Source: JAIBCC01 sp963763855
GTDB taxonomy: Bacteria; Acidobacteriota; Blastocatellia; Pyrinomonadales; Pyrinomonadaceae
Assembly (NCBI GenBank): GCA_963763855.1
Contig: CAVXPU010000005.1
Location: forward strand, 3,286,001-3,350,000
Length of the DNA: 64,000 nucleotides
Direction: 5' to 3'
Part shown: positions 17,117-27,187 of the stretch, piece after piece
Numbering within the stretch: the first letter of the stretch is position 1
Layout of the letters: every line of letters starts with the position of its first letter
The notes under the pieces: model-generated
The model's input: the letters and a program-made list of their open reading frames with translations, nothing else
The model's database searches: none
What the model was told of the DNA's origin: nothing
Translations under genes and position numbers: made by a program

Positions 17117-17213
17117 GTTGTCTGCAATCAGTCTTTTTGCTGGCAAATCGCTTGGTATGGGTGAGTTACCCGCAATGCTTTTCGCGGACAAAAAGTAACT
17201 GATTACAAACAAC
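17117..17213. repeat. Palindromic element between actC and actD
   Basis: Arms GTTGTCTGCAATCAGTCTTTTTG and CAAAAAGTAACTGATTACAAACAAC are near-perfect inverted repeats around about 50 nt. It separates actC from actD by 138 bp inside an operon whose other genes mostly overlap or nearly touch, so it looks inserted. Confidence 0.7.
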
Positions 17214-17225
17214 CTCTTAAAAAAT

Positions 17226-18641
17226 CTAAGCCGGTACCTTTTCTCCCGCGTCTTCGTGTGCGTGTCCGTGCCCGTCCACATGAGCTTCCGGAAGTAATGT
17301 TCTGACCTCAAATATCGAAATAATCGGTAAGAATCGGACAAACAAGAAAATCAATGTAAAGAAAAATCCGATCGTGCCGATAAACATTGACCAATCAAAC
17401 ATCGTCGGCGAATACATAGCCCAGTTTGCAGGTAAAAAATCGCGATGCAAACTCGTTACAATAATTACGAAGCGTTCGAGCCACATACCAACACTGACTA
17501 CTAAAGAAATCGTAAAAAGCCAGAATTCACTTTCTCTAAATCGTTTGAACCAAAGAAGTTGAATCGACATCCCGTTGCACAAAATCAAAAGCCAATAAGA
17601 CCACCAATATGGACCTGTCCAAATTCGATTTTGAATCATATAGGTTTCATACTGATTGCCTGCGTACCAACCGAAAAAGGCTTCCATGAAATATCCGTAG
17701 CAGACGATCAATCCGGTTGCCAGCATCACTTTACCCATGTAACTGAGATGGGTAGCAGTGATAAAATCTTTCATTTTATAGAAGTGCCGAAGCGGAATAC
17801 AGAGAATCAAAACCATCGCAAACCCTGCAAAAATCGCACCTGCCACAAAATATGGAGGGAAAATTGTTGCGTGCCAGCCTGGCAATTGCGAAACCGCGAA
17901 GTCGAATGAAACGATTGAGTGAACTGAAAGTACAAGCGGCGTAGATAACCCGGCTAAAATCAAATAAGCCATTTCATATCGGTGCCAATGACGTGCCGAA
18001 CCCCGCCAGCCCATGCTCAAAAGTCCATAAATAAATTTGAAATACGGATTTTTCGCCCGATCACGAAGCGTAGCGATATCAGGAATTAAACCGACATACC
18101 AAAATAGAGCCGAGACCGTCGCATAAGTAGAAACCGCAAAAACGTCCCACATCAAAGGGCTGCGGAAATTTTGCCACATTCCCATCGTATTCGGATACGG
18201 CAACATCCAATAAGCCAACCAAGGACGACCCGTATGAAGCAGCGGAAACATACCCGCACAAGCAACCGCAAAAAGGGTCATTGCTTCGGCAAATCGATTG
18301 ATCGACGTTCGCCATTTTTGATTAAGAAGCAATAAAATAGCAGAAATCAAAGTTCCGGCGTGACCGATACCAATCCACCAAACAAAGTTGATAATATCGA
18401 AAGCCCAACCAATCGGTTGGTTGTTTCCCCAGATCCCGATACCCTTTGTAACGAGATAAGTAATCGTCATCAACAGCAATTGAGCAGTCAAAAAGGCAAT
18501 GGCAAAACCAATATACCAACCAAAAGGAGTTTTCCTTTTGAGTGTAATATCGCCAATTTCATCTGAAACTGTGCCATACGAGTGCTTGCCCGTTACCACC
18601 GGCGGGTAGATTTTCTCTTGTATCTCTTTTAGGTCTTGCAT
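17226..18641 (-). CDS. actC: Alternative complex III subunit ActC (NrfD/PsrC-like)
   Basis: 471 aa from the ATG at 18641 (a TTG four codons upstream is a weaker choice). Ten or so hydrophobic segments follow an N-terminal extension with YPPVVTGKHSYGTVSDEIG, typical of ActC. The NrfD motifs WWIGIGHAGTLISAIL and FPLLHTGRPWLAYW are present. This subunit carries the proposed quinol site and proton path. The C-terminus is His-rich (HVDGHGHAHED). Downstream of actB with a 29-nt gap. Confidence 0.93.
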   Translation of the reverse strand: MQDLKEIQEKIYPPVVTGKHSYGTVSDEIGDITLKRKTPFGWYIGFAIAFLTAQLLLMTITYLVTKGIGIWGNNQPIGWAFDIINFVWWIGIGHAGTLISAILLLLNQKWRTSINRFAEAMTLFAVACAGMFPLLHTGRPWLAYWMLPYPNTMGMWQNFRSPLMWDVFAVSTYATVSALFWYVGLIPDIATLRDRAKNPYFKFIYGLLSMGWRGSARHWHRYEMAYLILAGLSTPLVLSVHSIVSFDFAVSQLPGWHATIFPPYFVAGAIFAGFAMVLILCIPLRHFYKMKDFITATHLSYMGKVMLATGLIVCYGYFMEAFFGWYAGNQYETYMIQNRIWTGPYWWSYWLLILCNGMSIQLLWFKRFRESEFWLFTISLVVSVGMWLERFVIIVTSLHRDFLPANWAMYSPTMFDWSMFIGTIGFFFTLIFLFVRFLPIISIFEVRTLLPEAHVDGHGHAHEDAGEKVPA

Positions 18642-18670
18642 ATTTTTTCGCAATGTTTTTTTCGCAACGA

Positions 18671-21600
18671 TTAGTGTGCTGCACCTTCCGTTTTGGTTTC
18701 ACCGCCTTTATTTTCTTTAATCCAAGTTTGCGGTTTGTAATCAGGCATTTCTTTGTTTTGATTACGCAAACCTGCTAAATAAGTAGTCCGCGGTTGCGTG
18801 TTCAAACTATTCAAAACATTGTAATTGCGGTGATCTTTGTGCAGTTTTGCAACTCTGCTGTTCGCGTCGTTCAAATCCCCGAAAACGATTGCATCGGTTG
18901 GACAAGCAGCTTCACAAGCAGTTACCACTTCACCATCTCTCACCGGACGACCGTCTTTTTCGGCTTCGATTCGGGCAGCAGAAATTCTTTGTGTGCAGTA
19001 AGTACATTTTTCCATTACCCCACGACTGCGAACAGTAACTTCAGGATTCCGCATCAATTTGTATTGCGGAGTTTCCCAATCCTGATAAAGCATGAAATTA
19101 AATCTACGGACTTTATAAGGACAGTTATTTGAGCAATATCTGGTGCCGATACAACGGTTGTAAACCATATCGTTTAAGCCTTCAGGTGAATGCACAGTCG
19201 CGTGTACAGGGCAAACCAATTCACATGGAGCCTGCTCACACTGTTGACAAAGCATCGGTTGGAAATTTAACGCATCCGGTTCGTTTACATCTTCACCTTC
19301 GAAATAAGCGTCAACTCTCATCCAATGCATTTCACGGCTTCTTTCAACTTGTTCCTTACCAACGACAGGAATATTGTTTTCCGATTGGCAAGCCAAAACA
19401 CAGGCATTACAGCCGACACACGAATTCAAATCGATGTTCATTCCCCACTTGCGGTCTTTATATTCAATCCGTGGAAACATCGTTTTATCGTATTCATCGT
19501 GCTGATGAGTTGCTTTTGCTTGCTCTTCCCATTTATCAAATTCGAAAGTTCGCAAAATTTCATCTTCGCGGTCTTCCATGTTGAAATGTGTTTGGGTTGA
19601 AGCAATTGTGGTTGTTTCGTTGGTTTTGGAAATTTCGCCTTTGCCAAACCACATCGCGTCAGTTTTCTGAACGTCGTAAGCGTTATAACCTAAACCGTTG
19701 CCAACGCGTCCGGCTTTTGTCCGTCCATAACCAAGGAAAAGCGTAACTACATCATCCGGCTGACCCGGCTGAACCCACATTGGAACTTTCTGCGTGATTC
19801 TTCCGCCTTGATATGTTACTTCCACCAAATCAGAAAATAAATTTCCGCCCTTGGTATTAACAAATGATGTGCCTTCTGCACCACCGGCTTGCTGATCTGC
19901 TTCACGACTTTGATTAACTCCCAGTTTTGCGGCAGTTTTCGGAGAAACTAAAGCCACATTGTCCCAAGTGATTTTGGTTAAAGGGTTAGGTAATTCCTGC
20001 AACCAGCCGTTATTTGAATAACGACCATCGTAAACGCTTGGATCAGGCAAAATCGAAAATTCAATCGTTCCGCTTCCACTTGGTGCAGTGGTCGGCTGGC
20101 TTAAAAATGCACTATTCAAAGAAACTGTTTTCGCGGGCAAAGCCGAATTCTCAACCGAGCCGCTGTGAACAGCTTTACGCCAAGCTTTTTCATCGGCTAA
20201 ACCATTCGTCTTCCAATAATCCTTAACGATGTCGAGTTCTTTTTTCTCGAAATTTTCTTTGGCAAAAAGTTGTACAATTTCGTGATGCGATTTTCCGTCG
20301 TAGAGCGGAACTACCAATGGCTGAACGATTGTTGCCGTTCCATTATATGCCCGCGTATCACTCCATGTTTCGAGAAAATGTTTGCCGTTTACGTGCCAAT
20401 GACAAACTTCAGCGGTTTCATCGATTGTGTTGCCGACGTGAACCCGAAGCGGAAGTTTCTTGTCATCAAGCATCAATTCTTTGCTCAATTTCGCATCGGC
20501 AGGAGAATAATAAACAGGATTTCCGCCCAAAATTACTAACATTTTGACCGTTCCGCTATTAATTTCGCCAACCAATTCCTTCAAACCTTCAGCTTGAGTT
20601 TTTTCTGTGTTTGGACTAAACGAATCTGTGTAAGTAACAGTTTGACCTACGTTTCCAAGCGTTGCATTGATCGCATGTGCAAGAGCATGAACGACTGCCG
20701 GCTGATTATCTCCGGCTACAACGAGTGATTTACCTTTATGCTCGAGCAAATCTTTCGCCATTACGTCAACCCATTTATTTGTATAAGATGAAGTCGCACC
20801 CGCAACACCGATTGCCTTCGCGATTGCCTTTGCAATTTCAGGCATTTCGCTTGGTTTAACACCCAAACGATGGTCTGCTTTCGCTCCGGTTAAGCTCAAA
20901 GTAGTTTCAACCGCATACAAACGGTTCATGCCTTCTTTTTCTTCAGAAACCTTTCTTCCTTTGGAAAAATCCTTCATATAACGAACGTTTCGTCCGCCAA
21001 AAAGGTCAGCATCTAAAGTTAAAATGCGTTCCGCTTTATCAAATTGATAAACGGTATTGACCGCCGAACCAAAAGCAAGTTTCGCTCCCGCGTTTGCGTT
21101 ATCCGCATTAACAGGTTCGTATTGATACCATTTTGCATTCGGCAATTCAGATAAGATTTGATTAAATTGTGCAATAAGTGTGGGTGAAGTTACGGTTTCG
21201 GTTAAAAAACGAATACCCTGTCCGCCATCTTTTCGGCTTTCTTCGATTGTACCGCGAAGAGTGCCGACAAACGATTGCCACGTTTTTACTTCGCCGCGAA
21301 AACGGACTTCTTGTGAACGATCAGGGTCGTATAATGAAAGAATTTCAGCCTGTGCGTAAACATCAGTTGCACCAAGGCTTCCGGCGTGTTCCGGATTTCC
21401 CTCAATTTTCGTAGGACGTCCTTCATTTGAGCGTGCTAAAAGTCCTGTCGCAATTCCGCCAAGCGTAGTTGCGGTTGCAAAATACAATGGTTTTCCGGGA
21501 ACGATCTCCTCGGGCTGCTTAACATAAGGGATGATTTTTTCAGCCGGCTGGACGGTACATCCGCTTAAACCTGCAAGTGCAAGCGAAGCCCCCATGATTT

Positions 21601-21790
21601 TGATAAAGCTCCGGCGGCTTTTCGAATCATTCCATTCTTCGGCGTGCTGCGGGTATTCACGTGAAACGAACTCCGCAAATTCCGGTGCGTCAACAAATTC
21701 TTCAACACTACGCCAATAATTCTTTCCATTTTGCGAAAGAATTCTGTTTCGTAATAAGGCAAAGTTTGATTTACTGTCTTTGCTAGGCAT
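18671..21790 (-). CDS. actB: Alternative complex III ActB: molybdopterin-like plus iron-sulfur subunit
   Basis: 1039 aa; start supported by GAGG upstream. It has a Tat-like twin-arginine region (SRRSFIKIMGASLALAGLSGC) with a possible lipobox. The first two thirds resemble molybdopterin oxidoreductases but, as in other ActB, probably bind no cofactor. The C-terminal domain is a four-cluster ferredoxin module: CVGCNACVLACQSEN, CQQCEQAPCELVCPVHAT, CIGTRYCSNNCPY, KCTYCTQR and CEAACPTDAI. It moves electrons from the quinol site towards the haem subunits. Confidence 0.95.
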   Translation of the reverse strand: MPSKDSKSNFALLRNRILSQNGKNYWRSVEEFVDAPEFAEFVSREYPQHAEEWNDSKSRRSFIKIMGASLALAGLSGCTVQPAEKIIPYVKQPEEIVPGKPLYFATATTLGGIATGLLARSNEGRPTKIEGNPEHAGSLGATDVYAQAEILSLYDPDRSQEVRFRGEVKTWQSFVGTLRGTIEESRKDGGQGIRFLTETVTSPTLIAQFNQILSELPNAKWYQYEPVNADNANAGAKLAFGSAVNTVYQFDKAERILTLDADLFGGRNVRYMKDFSKGRKVSEEKEGMNRLYAVETTLSLTGAKADHRLGVKPSEMPEIAKAIAKAIGVAGATSSYTNKWVDVMAKDLLEHKGKSLVVAGDNQPAVVHALAHAINATLGNVGQTVTYTDSFSPNTEKTQAEGLKELVGEINSGTVKMLVILGGNPVYYSPADAKLSKELMLDDKKLPLRVHVGNTIDETAEVCHWHVNGKHFLETWSDTRAYNGTATIVQPLVVPLYDGKSHHEIVQLFAKENFEKKELDIVKDYWKTNGLADEKAWRKAVHSGSVENSALPAKTVSLNSAFLSQPTTAPSGSGTIEFSILPDPSVYDGRYSNNGWLQELPNPLTKITWDNVALVSPKTAAKLGVNQSREADQQAGGAEGTSFVNTKGGNLFSDLVEVTYQGGRITQKVPMWVQPGQPDDVVTLFLGYGRTKAGRVGNGLGYNAYDVQKTDAMWFGKGEISKTNETTTIASTQTHFNMEDREDEILRTFEFDKWEEQAKATHQHDEYDKTMFPRIEYKDRKWGMNIDLNSCVGCNACVLACQSENNIPVVGKEQVERSREMHWMRVDAYFEGEDVNEPDALNFQPMLCQQCEQAPCELVCPVHATVHSPEGLNDMVYNRCIGTRYCSNNCPYKVRRFNFMLYQDWETPQYKLMRNPEVTVRSRGVMEKCTYCTQRISAARIEAEKDGRPVRDGEVVTACEAACPTDAIVFGDLNDANSRVAKLHKDHRNYNVLNSLNTQPRTTYLAGLRNQNKEMPDYKPQTWIKENKGGETKTEGAAH

Positions 21791-21883
21791 TAATTTCCTC
21801 TATTATGTTAGTTCCAAATTCAAAGTTTCAAATTAAAAGTGTCTTCTTAAAATCCGAAGTTTGGAATATTATTTCTTAAAATT

Positions 21884-22540
21884 TTATCGATGACATGTCG
21901 AACAACTTGTCAACTGCTGACGGCTGCGGATTTTATATTCTTTTGTCAATTCCGTTTTTTCTTCTGCCGATAAATTATCTTGGTAAGCTGTATTAAATAT
22001 CTCTGATTTCGGTCTTACAAATTGCGATGGGTCTTTGTGACAAGCCAAACACCACTCCATCTGCAGAGTATTTTCCTGATAAACACTTGGCATATTCGCA
22101 ATATCACCATGACAACTCGAACACCCAATCCCTTTTGCGACGTGAATTGAGTGGTTAAAATAAGCATATTCCGGTAAATCATGAACTCTCTGCCATTCAA
22201 GCGGTTTATTTTCCCGATAGCTTGCTCTAACCGGTTCAAGATAAGGACTGTCGTTCCAAATCTGCGTATGACAATTCATACAAGTTTGAGTTGAAGGCAT
22301 TCCAGCCGAAGCCGCAGTTTCAACCGAAGTATGACAATATCTGCAATCAATTCCGTCGTCGCCTACGTGATGCTTGTGCGAAAATTGAACCGGTTGCTGA
22401 CGTTCGATGTATCTCCCCGTTAAGTATGATGAACGGGCAACTACGGTATAAACAAATCCGCCCACAGCCGCTAAGATAACCGCTCCGACTAAACTTGCTT
22501 TGGCAATGCTGTTAGCACTTCGATGAAATAACTGAGCCAT
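21884..22540 (-). CDS. actA: Alternative complex III pentaheme cytochrome ActA
   Basis: 218 aa. One N-terminal membrane helix (LVGAVILAAVGGFVYTVVA) anchors a periplasmic domain with five CxxCH sites: CRYCH, CMNCH, CSSCH, CLACH and CSTCH. Additional His ligands appear in FSHKHHVG and YFNHSIHVAKG. This is the first gene of the ACIII-caa3 operon, and the 236-bp gap upstream should hold the promoter. Confidence 0.95.
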   Translation of the reverse strand: MAQLFHRSANSIAKASLVGAVILAAVGGFVYTVVARSSYLTGRYIERQQPVQFSHKHHVGDDGIDCRYCHTSVETAASAGMPSTQTCMNCHTQIWNDSPYLEPVRASYRENKPLEWQRVHDLPEYAYFNHSIHVAKGIGCSSCHGDIANMPSVYQENTLQMEWCLACHKDPSQFVRPKSEIFNTAYQDNLSAEEKTELTKEYKIRSRQQLTSCSTCHR

Positions 22541-22776
22541 ATTTTTTTTCGAACAAAATTACAATTTGCCTGGAAACCCAAGATTTTCAGTATTCAACCC
22601 AATCTTGACTTTTTTGTTAAGATAAATTTGTAAAAGTTATATTAAGAACTGCTTTGCTATCTTAACTAATTTTGCCCATTTAGCAAAATTAAATTAGAAA
22701 ATTACTATACTTTTATTGTTTGTACAAGTTTTCACAATATAAGTTTAACTGATAAAACTAATTAATTTGTCAGGCT

Positions 22777-23697
22777 TTACCCTCGTGTCAAAAGTGCGAC
22801 GCCAATCGCGGTTGCAGAATCTTTTAATTCGCCGGCGATAATCTTAGTTGAGGCAAAAGCAGGCTCGAAAGCGAGTTCTTTGGCTCTCTCAATTATTCCG
22901 TTAATAACAAATCCTTCGGCATCAACCACATCACCACCGATGACAATTTTTTCAATATTTAAAAGGTTTATAACGCTGGCAACGCCGGTTCCAACAAACA
23001 TTCCGGTTCTTTGCAGCATCATTTGGGCAAATTCATCGCCTTTACCTGATTCCGTTACAACGTCTGCGACCGTGAAATTTTCCTCGCCAATACTGACTAA
23101 TGAAGACGTCTGATCTTGATGAAATCGATTTCTGATTCGCCTGATAATGTTAGCTGAAGAAGCAACTTCTTCAAGTCTCATACCCTCAGAATCAATTGTC
23201 ATATAGCCAAATTCACCTGCAAAGCCCGAATTTCCCCGCCAAATTTGACCGTTCAGAATAATAGCTCCGCCAACTCCCGCACCAAGCGTAACGTAGAACA
23301 TATCTTTGCTTCCGCGTCCCGCACCCATTATATATTCGCCATATGCGGCGGCATTTGCGTCATTTTCTACCAAGGCTTCCAGTCCCGTTTCCGCCTTAAC
23401 TCGATTCACAAAATCAACTTCGGTCTGCTCAGGAATCTGGCTCGAAAAAGCTACGCGGTTTGTCTGATGATTAACCAAACCCGGCACAGCGATACCGATT
23501 TTTTTGATATTTCCGTAATTATCCTTTAATTGATTGATAAACGTAATCAATTGCGAGAAGAGATCTTCTCCGGAATTTACTGAAAACCTATCGGAATACT
23601 GCGTTTCGTTATTGCTGCCTAAAGCCACAGCTTTAAGCATCGAATTTGAAACTTCAATTCCGACAAATTTTTCATTTGATTGCACCGCATCACTCAT
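22777..23697 (-). CDS. ROK family protein (sugar kinase-like)
   Basis: 306 aa. The ASKHA fold is visible: FVGIEVSNSMLKAVAL (phosphate 1), GIAVPGLV, VENDANAAAYGEY with the catalytic Asp, YVTLGAGVGGAIILNG (phosphate 2) and IVIGGDVVDAEG. The CxGCxGC zinc motif of most ROK proteins is absent after the GEFGYM motif. There is no N-terminal helix-turn-helix, so it is a kinase-type rather than repressor-type ROK; glucose or another hexose is plausible. It is divergent from the dedA gene. Confidence 0.85.
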   Translation of the reverse strand: MSDAVQSNEKFVGIEVSNSMLKAVALGSNNETQYSDRFSVNSGEDLFSQLITFINQLKDNYGNIKKIGIAVPGLVNHQTNRVAFSSQIPEQTEVDFVNRVKAETGLEALVENDANAAAYGEYIMGAGRGSKDMFYVTLGAGVGGAIILNGQIWRGNSGFAGEFGYMTIDSEGMRLEEVASSANIIRRIRNRFHQDQTSSLVSIGEENFTVADVVTESGKGDEFAQMMLQRTGMFVGTGVASVINLLNIEKIVIGGDVVDAEGFVINGIIERAKELAFEPAFASTKIIAGELKDSATAIGVALLTRG

Positions 23698-23893
23698 TAA
23701 CTTTTATCCTGAAATAAACTACTTTTGGTTAGAAACTAGGCTGATTGTAGTAAGTCGTTTCAAAACTGTCAAACAACGTCCGGCATTATAATTTGCGGTA
23801 AAAGCAGCTATCAAAAACCCTTATAACAGATTGTTTAAGTTTGACTGATAGCCCTGAGAAAGCTAATCTTTTGTAGTTGCCTGAAACGTCACA

Positions 23894-24613
23894 ATGGAAC
23901 AACATTATTTTTACCAAATCATAGAGCAATACGGCATTTACGCGGTTTTTGTACTCTGCACCGTTGAAGGAGACATAACTCTGTTAATTTCAGGGGTTTT
24001 GGCACACAGCGGTTTTTTTGGTAAATACAGTTTTTTGAAGGTTCTTTTGGCAGGAATGTTGGGTGGCGTAGTGGGAGATAGTTTCGGCTATTGGGTTGGT
24101 AGGTTTTTTGCACATAGAATTAGCAATTACAAATTTTACCAAAGTGCCCAACCCAGGATTGAAAGGCTCGTTGATAAATTTGGCGGTGCGGCAATTATCA
24201 TCTCCAAATATATTTATGGAATTCGTATAGCAATTTGCATTTCTAGCGGTGTTGGTCGAATGCCGTTTTTGCGTTTTCTGTTTAATGACTTTATCAGTTG
24301 TGCGGTTTGGGCTTTGATTTTGGCGGGAGTCGGATTTTTCTTTAGTGGTGCGATAACGAGTATTATTGGCGACTTTCAACAGATCGGAATCGTTCTTTTC
24401 ATAATAGTCGTTTTTGGAGTTATCAGCTTATATTTATTGGAAAGATTCTGGTTGTCGAAAAAAGTGGAAGAAGCCGATCCTGAAACTATTCTTAAACTTG
24501 AGGAAAAACTACACGACATTGAAGATCGCTTGCATATTCCACATCGCCACGAAGAGAAATTAGAAAAAGAACAGCAAAAACGCGAAGAGCTTGACAAGAT
24601 TTCTGACAAATAA
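23894..24613 (+). CDS. DedA family membrane protein
   Basis: 239 aa. The VTT/SNARE-associated domain spans about residues 15-185, with a conserved acidic position in CTVEGD, the GDSFGYWVGRFF segment and KYIYGIRIAI in place of the usual Arg-x3-Arg loop. Four to five hydrophobic segments are seen. The C-terminal 50 residues are a charged helix (ETILKLEEKLHDIEDRLHI ... EKEQQKREELD), an unusual extension. Family members take part in lipid scrambling and envelope stability. The GHMP kinase gene follows after 9 nt. Confidence 0.88.
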   Translation: MEQHYFYQIIEQYGIYAVFVLCTVEGDITLLISGVLAHSGFFGKYSFLKVLLAGMLGGVVGDSFGYWVGRFFAHRISNYKFYQSAQPRIERLVDKFGGAAIIISKYIYGIRIAICISSGVGRMPFLRFLFNDFISCAVWALILAGVGFFFSGAITSIIGDFQQIGIVLFIIVVFGVISLYLLERFWLSKKVEEADPETILKLEEKLHDIEDRLHIPHRHEEKLEKEQQKREELDKISDK

Positions 24614-24622
24614 ATTTTAACT

Positions 24623-25630
24623 ATGATTATTGAAGCTTCTGCTCCAACTAGAGTTGATCTAGCCGGCGGCACAATTGATATTCCCCCTATTTTTTTGTTT
24701 CACGAAGGTGCCTCAACGGTAAATTTTGCCGTGAGCTTATTGGCATACTGCCGTCTAGAAACCCGCAATGACAACAAGATTTTTATCGAATCAATCGATC
24801 GAAAGGAATCTTTTGAAACTTCAATCGAAAACATCGGAAGCTTAAAAAATGAACCGCGTCTGGAACTTCTTTCGAAACTTATTTATTTCTTCAAACCCGA
24901 AACCGGATTCAATATGATTACGAAAGCCGAAGCTCCGGCGGGTGCTGGTCTGGCGGGAAGTTCTACACTCAACATTGCCTGCGTTGGTGCATTAAACAGA
25001 TTAGTTGGAAATCGTTACGCTCCGGAAAAATTCATCCCGATTGCCAATAGTATTGAAACTACTGTAATTAACGTAATTGCCGGATTTCAGGATTATTATT
25101 CAGCCCAATACGGCGGCGTCGCTTCAATCCATTTTCGACCTGATGGAATTGAACGCGAAGCTCTAAATGTTGACACAAAAACACTTGAAGACAGAATCGT
25201 TGTGCTTTACACAGGCGAACCTCGTAACTCAGGAACAAATAATTGGGAAATCACCAAAGCTCATATCGATGGCGATAGGGATATTTTCAACATATTTGAA
25301 GGCATTCGCGATACTTCGATCAAAATCCGCCAAGCCCTGCTAAATGCAGATTGGAATCTCGTTGGCGATTTATTAAAAACCGCCCATCCGCAACGCAAAA
25401 AACTTTCGCCAAATATCACAACTCCGAGAATGGACGAACTTATCAACATCGCCCTTGCAAACGGAGCGATCGCTCCAAAAGTCTGCGGTGCTGGCGGCGG
25501 CGGTTGCATGGCGTTATTTTGCGAAGACGGCAGAAAGACAGAAGTTGAAGCTGCTTTGCGAAAGGAAGCCGATGCTGAAGTATTGGATTGGAAAGTTTCG
25601 GCGGATGGCTTGGTTATTAAAGAATCCTAG
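24623..25630 (+). CDS. GHMP family sugar kinase
   Basis: 335 aa. GHMP motifs are present: APTRVDLAGGTID (motif 1), EAPAGAGLAGSSTLN (ATP-binding motif 2) and KVCGAGGGGCMALF (motif 3). It resembles D-glycero-D-manno-heptose 7-phosphate or fucose-type kinases rather than mevalonate-pathway enzymes, but the substrate is not certain. It is probably cotranscribed with dedA. Confidence 0.85.
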   Translation: MIIEASAPTRVDLAGGTIDIPPIFLFHEGASTVNFAVSLLAYCRLETRNDNKIFIESIDRKESFETSIENIGSLKNEPRLELLSKLIYFFKPETGFNMITKAEAPAGAGLAGSSTLNIACVGALNRLVGNRYAPEKFIPIANSIETTVINVIAGFQDYYSAQYGGVASIHFRPDGIEREALNVDTKTLEDRIVVLYTGEPRNSGTNNWEITKAHIDGDRDIFNIFEGIRDTSIKIRQALLNADWNLVGDLLKTAHPQRKKLSPNITTPRMDELINIALANGAIAPKVCGAGGGGCMALFCEDGRKTEVEAALRKEADAEVLDWKVSADGLVIKES

Positions 25631-25720
25631 AATTATAATCCTACCGCAAACTTGGTCTATTATAACGTCTTCAAATGGGACAGTTTTTGTCTCTCCCCCA
25701 AATTTTGAGGAGACTTCTTT

Positions 25721-26440
25721 ATGAGTAAATTATTACTTTCAACCTTTATTTTATTGTCGTTCTTCGCTTTTTCAACTCAAGCCCAAAATAGAAGGCTTGA
25801 AAATCTGGCTAGTGATTTACAACGCAGTGCGGACGATTTAGCGGATAAGGCTTACAGTGAATTCAGCAATCGCTCAAGCAATAGCCGGAGCGAAACCGAG
25901 AATCTTTTGCTTGCTCAGCAGATTCGGGCTTCGGCAGAGATATTCAAACGTTTGGTTAGCGATAATCGCAGAGATTCCGAACTTCGCGATGCGGCAAACG
26001 TTCTTAATGATCTTTCAAAACGTGCGACTTTCAATTACGCATTGAGCGATTATTTCCGCAAAGTGCAGCGAAATATTGATGATGTTACGCGGTCAATTGG
26101 CGGCGGCTCGGGCAGAGACGAACCCAAACTTGAAAAAGAAGTAATTGGCAGAGTTCGCTGGCGGGGAACGATTGACGATGAAGTTCAATTATTTATTCGC
26201 GAGAGTAAAGTTGAAGTAAAAACGATTTCCGGAACGACTTACAACGATGCGATTTTCGATTTCACTTCAGGTTTGCCAAACCGAAAAGTTGACGTATTTG
26301 TTAATAAAAAGAAAGGACGCGGCTCTGTGAAAGTAATTCAATCACCAAGTCGGGAAAACGATTTTACAACTGTCATTCAAATACGCGATAAAGATGGTGG
26401 AGCGAGAGAATACGATTTGGATATTTATTGGACGCGTTAA
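25721..26440 (+). CDS. Secreted protein of unknown function
   Basis: 239 aa; GAGGAG ahead of the ATG supports the start. A signal peptide (MSKLLLSTFILLSFFAFSTQAQ) is followed by a helical part of about 110 residues rich in Arg, Asp and Ser (LASDLQRSADDLADKAY) and then a beta-rich C-terminal part (GRVRWRGTIDDEVQLFIRES ... YDLDIYWTR) separated by a Gly/Arg linker. I recognise no named family. Likely periplasmic or surface protein. Confidence 0.7.
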   Translation: MSKLLLSTFILLSFFAFSTQAQNRRLENLASDLQRSADDLADKAYSEFSNRSSNSRSETENLLLAQQIRASAEIFKRLVSDNRRDSELRDAANVLNDLSKRATFNYALSDYFRKVQRNIDDVTRSIGGGSGRDEPKLEKEVIGRVRWRGTIDDEVQLFIRESKVEVKTISGTTYNDAIFDFTSGLPNRKVDVFVNKKKGRGSVKVIQSPSRENDFTTVIQIRDKDGGAREYDLDIYWTR

Positions 26441-26489
26441 AGGACGCGGCAGGGAAGTTTCAACCACCGCTTCCCCTTTGTATAATCTT

Positions 26490-27185
26490 TTAGGTCTGAG
26501 AAATCGCTTTCGCTAATGACTTAAAGATATCCCTTCCGTCATTCGAGCCGAGAAGTTCTTCGCACGCACGCTCGGGATGCGGCATCATACCCAAAACATT
26601 TCGCTCTAAATTACTGATTCCGGCGATGTTAGACCTTGCTCCATTTGGATTTGCATCGTCTGTAACGTTTCCTTTTTCATCACAATAGCGAAAAACAATC
26701 TGTCCGTTTTCTTCGAGATTATTAAAAGTTTCGTCGTCGCAAACGTAATTTCCTTCCGCATGTGCGATTGGAATCGAAAGAACTTTGCCAATTTCCACCT
26801 CGCTTGTGTAAGGCGTATTTTGGTTTTCTACTCTTAAATTAACGTGGTTGCAAATAAAATGCAGATCGCGATTACGAATTAACGCACCCGGCAAAAGTCC
26901 TGCTTCGCATAGAATTTGAAATCCATTACAAATGCCAAAAACAAACTTCCCTCGTGCCGCAAACTCCTTAACAGATTGCATCACCGGAGAAAATTTTGCC
27001 AAAGCACCACACCGTAAATAGTCGCCGTAGGAAAAGCCGCCGGGCACAATAACAGCATCATAACTGCTCAAATCAGTCTGCTTATGCCAAATAAAGTCAA
27101 CGGGTTGCCCGACGTGCTTTGAAAAAACATGATACGCGTCGTGATCGCAGTTAGAACCCGGAAAAACAATTACTCCAAATTTCAT
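26490..27185 (-). CDS. purQ: Phosphoribosylformylglycinamidine synthase glutaminase subunit
   Basis: 231 aa class I glutamine amidotransferase. The catalytic Cys is in GICNGFQIL, and the His/Glu pair is in MMPHPERA. The N-terminal KFGVIVFPGSNCDHDAYHV is characteristic of PurQ. It supplies ammonia for FGAM synthesis in purine biosynthesis, with PurS and PurL. It starts 2 nt after purS. purL is not in the window. Confidence 0.95.
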   Translation of the reverse strand: MKFGVIVFPGSNCDHDAYHVFSKHVGQPVDFIWHKQTDLSSYDAVIVPGGFSYGDYLRCGALAKFSPVMQSVKEFAARGKFVFGICNGFQILCEAGLLPGALIRNRDLHFICNHVNLRVENQNTPYTSEVEIGKVLSIPIAHAEGNYVCDDETFNNLEENGQIVFRYCDEKGNVTDDANPNGARSNIAGISNLERNVLGMMPHPERACEELLGSNDGRDIFKSLAKAISQT

Positions 27186-27187
27186 TT

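Noticed and set aside
22541..22776. Promoter of the ACIII operon
   Set aside because: The A+T-rich gap must contain it, but no -35/-10 pair stands out enough to place it.
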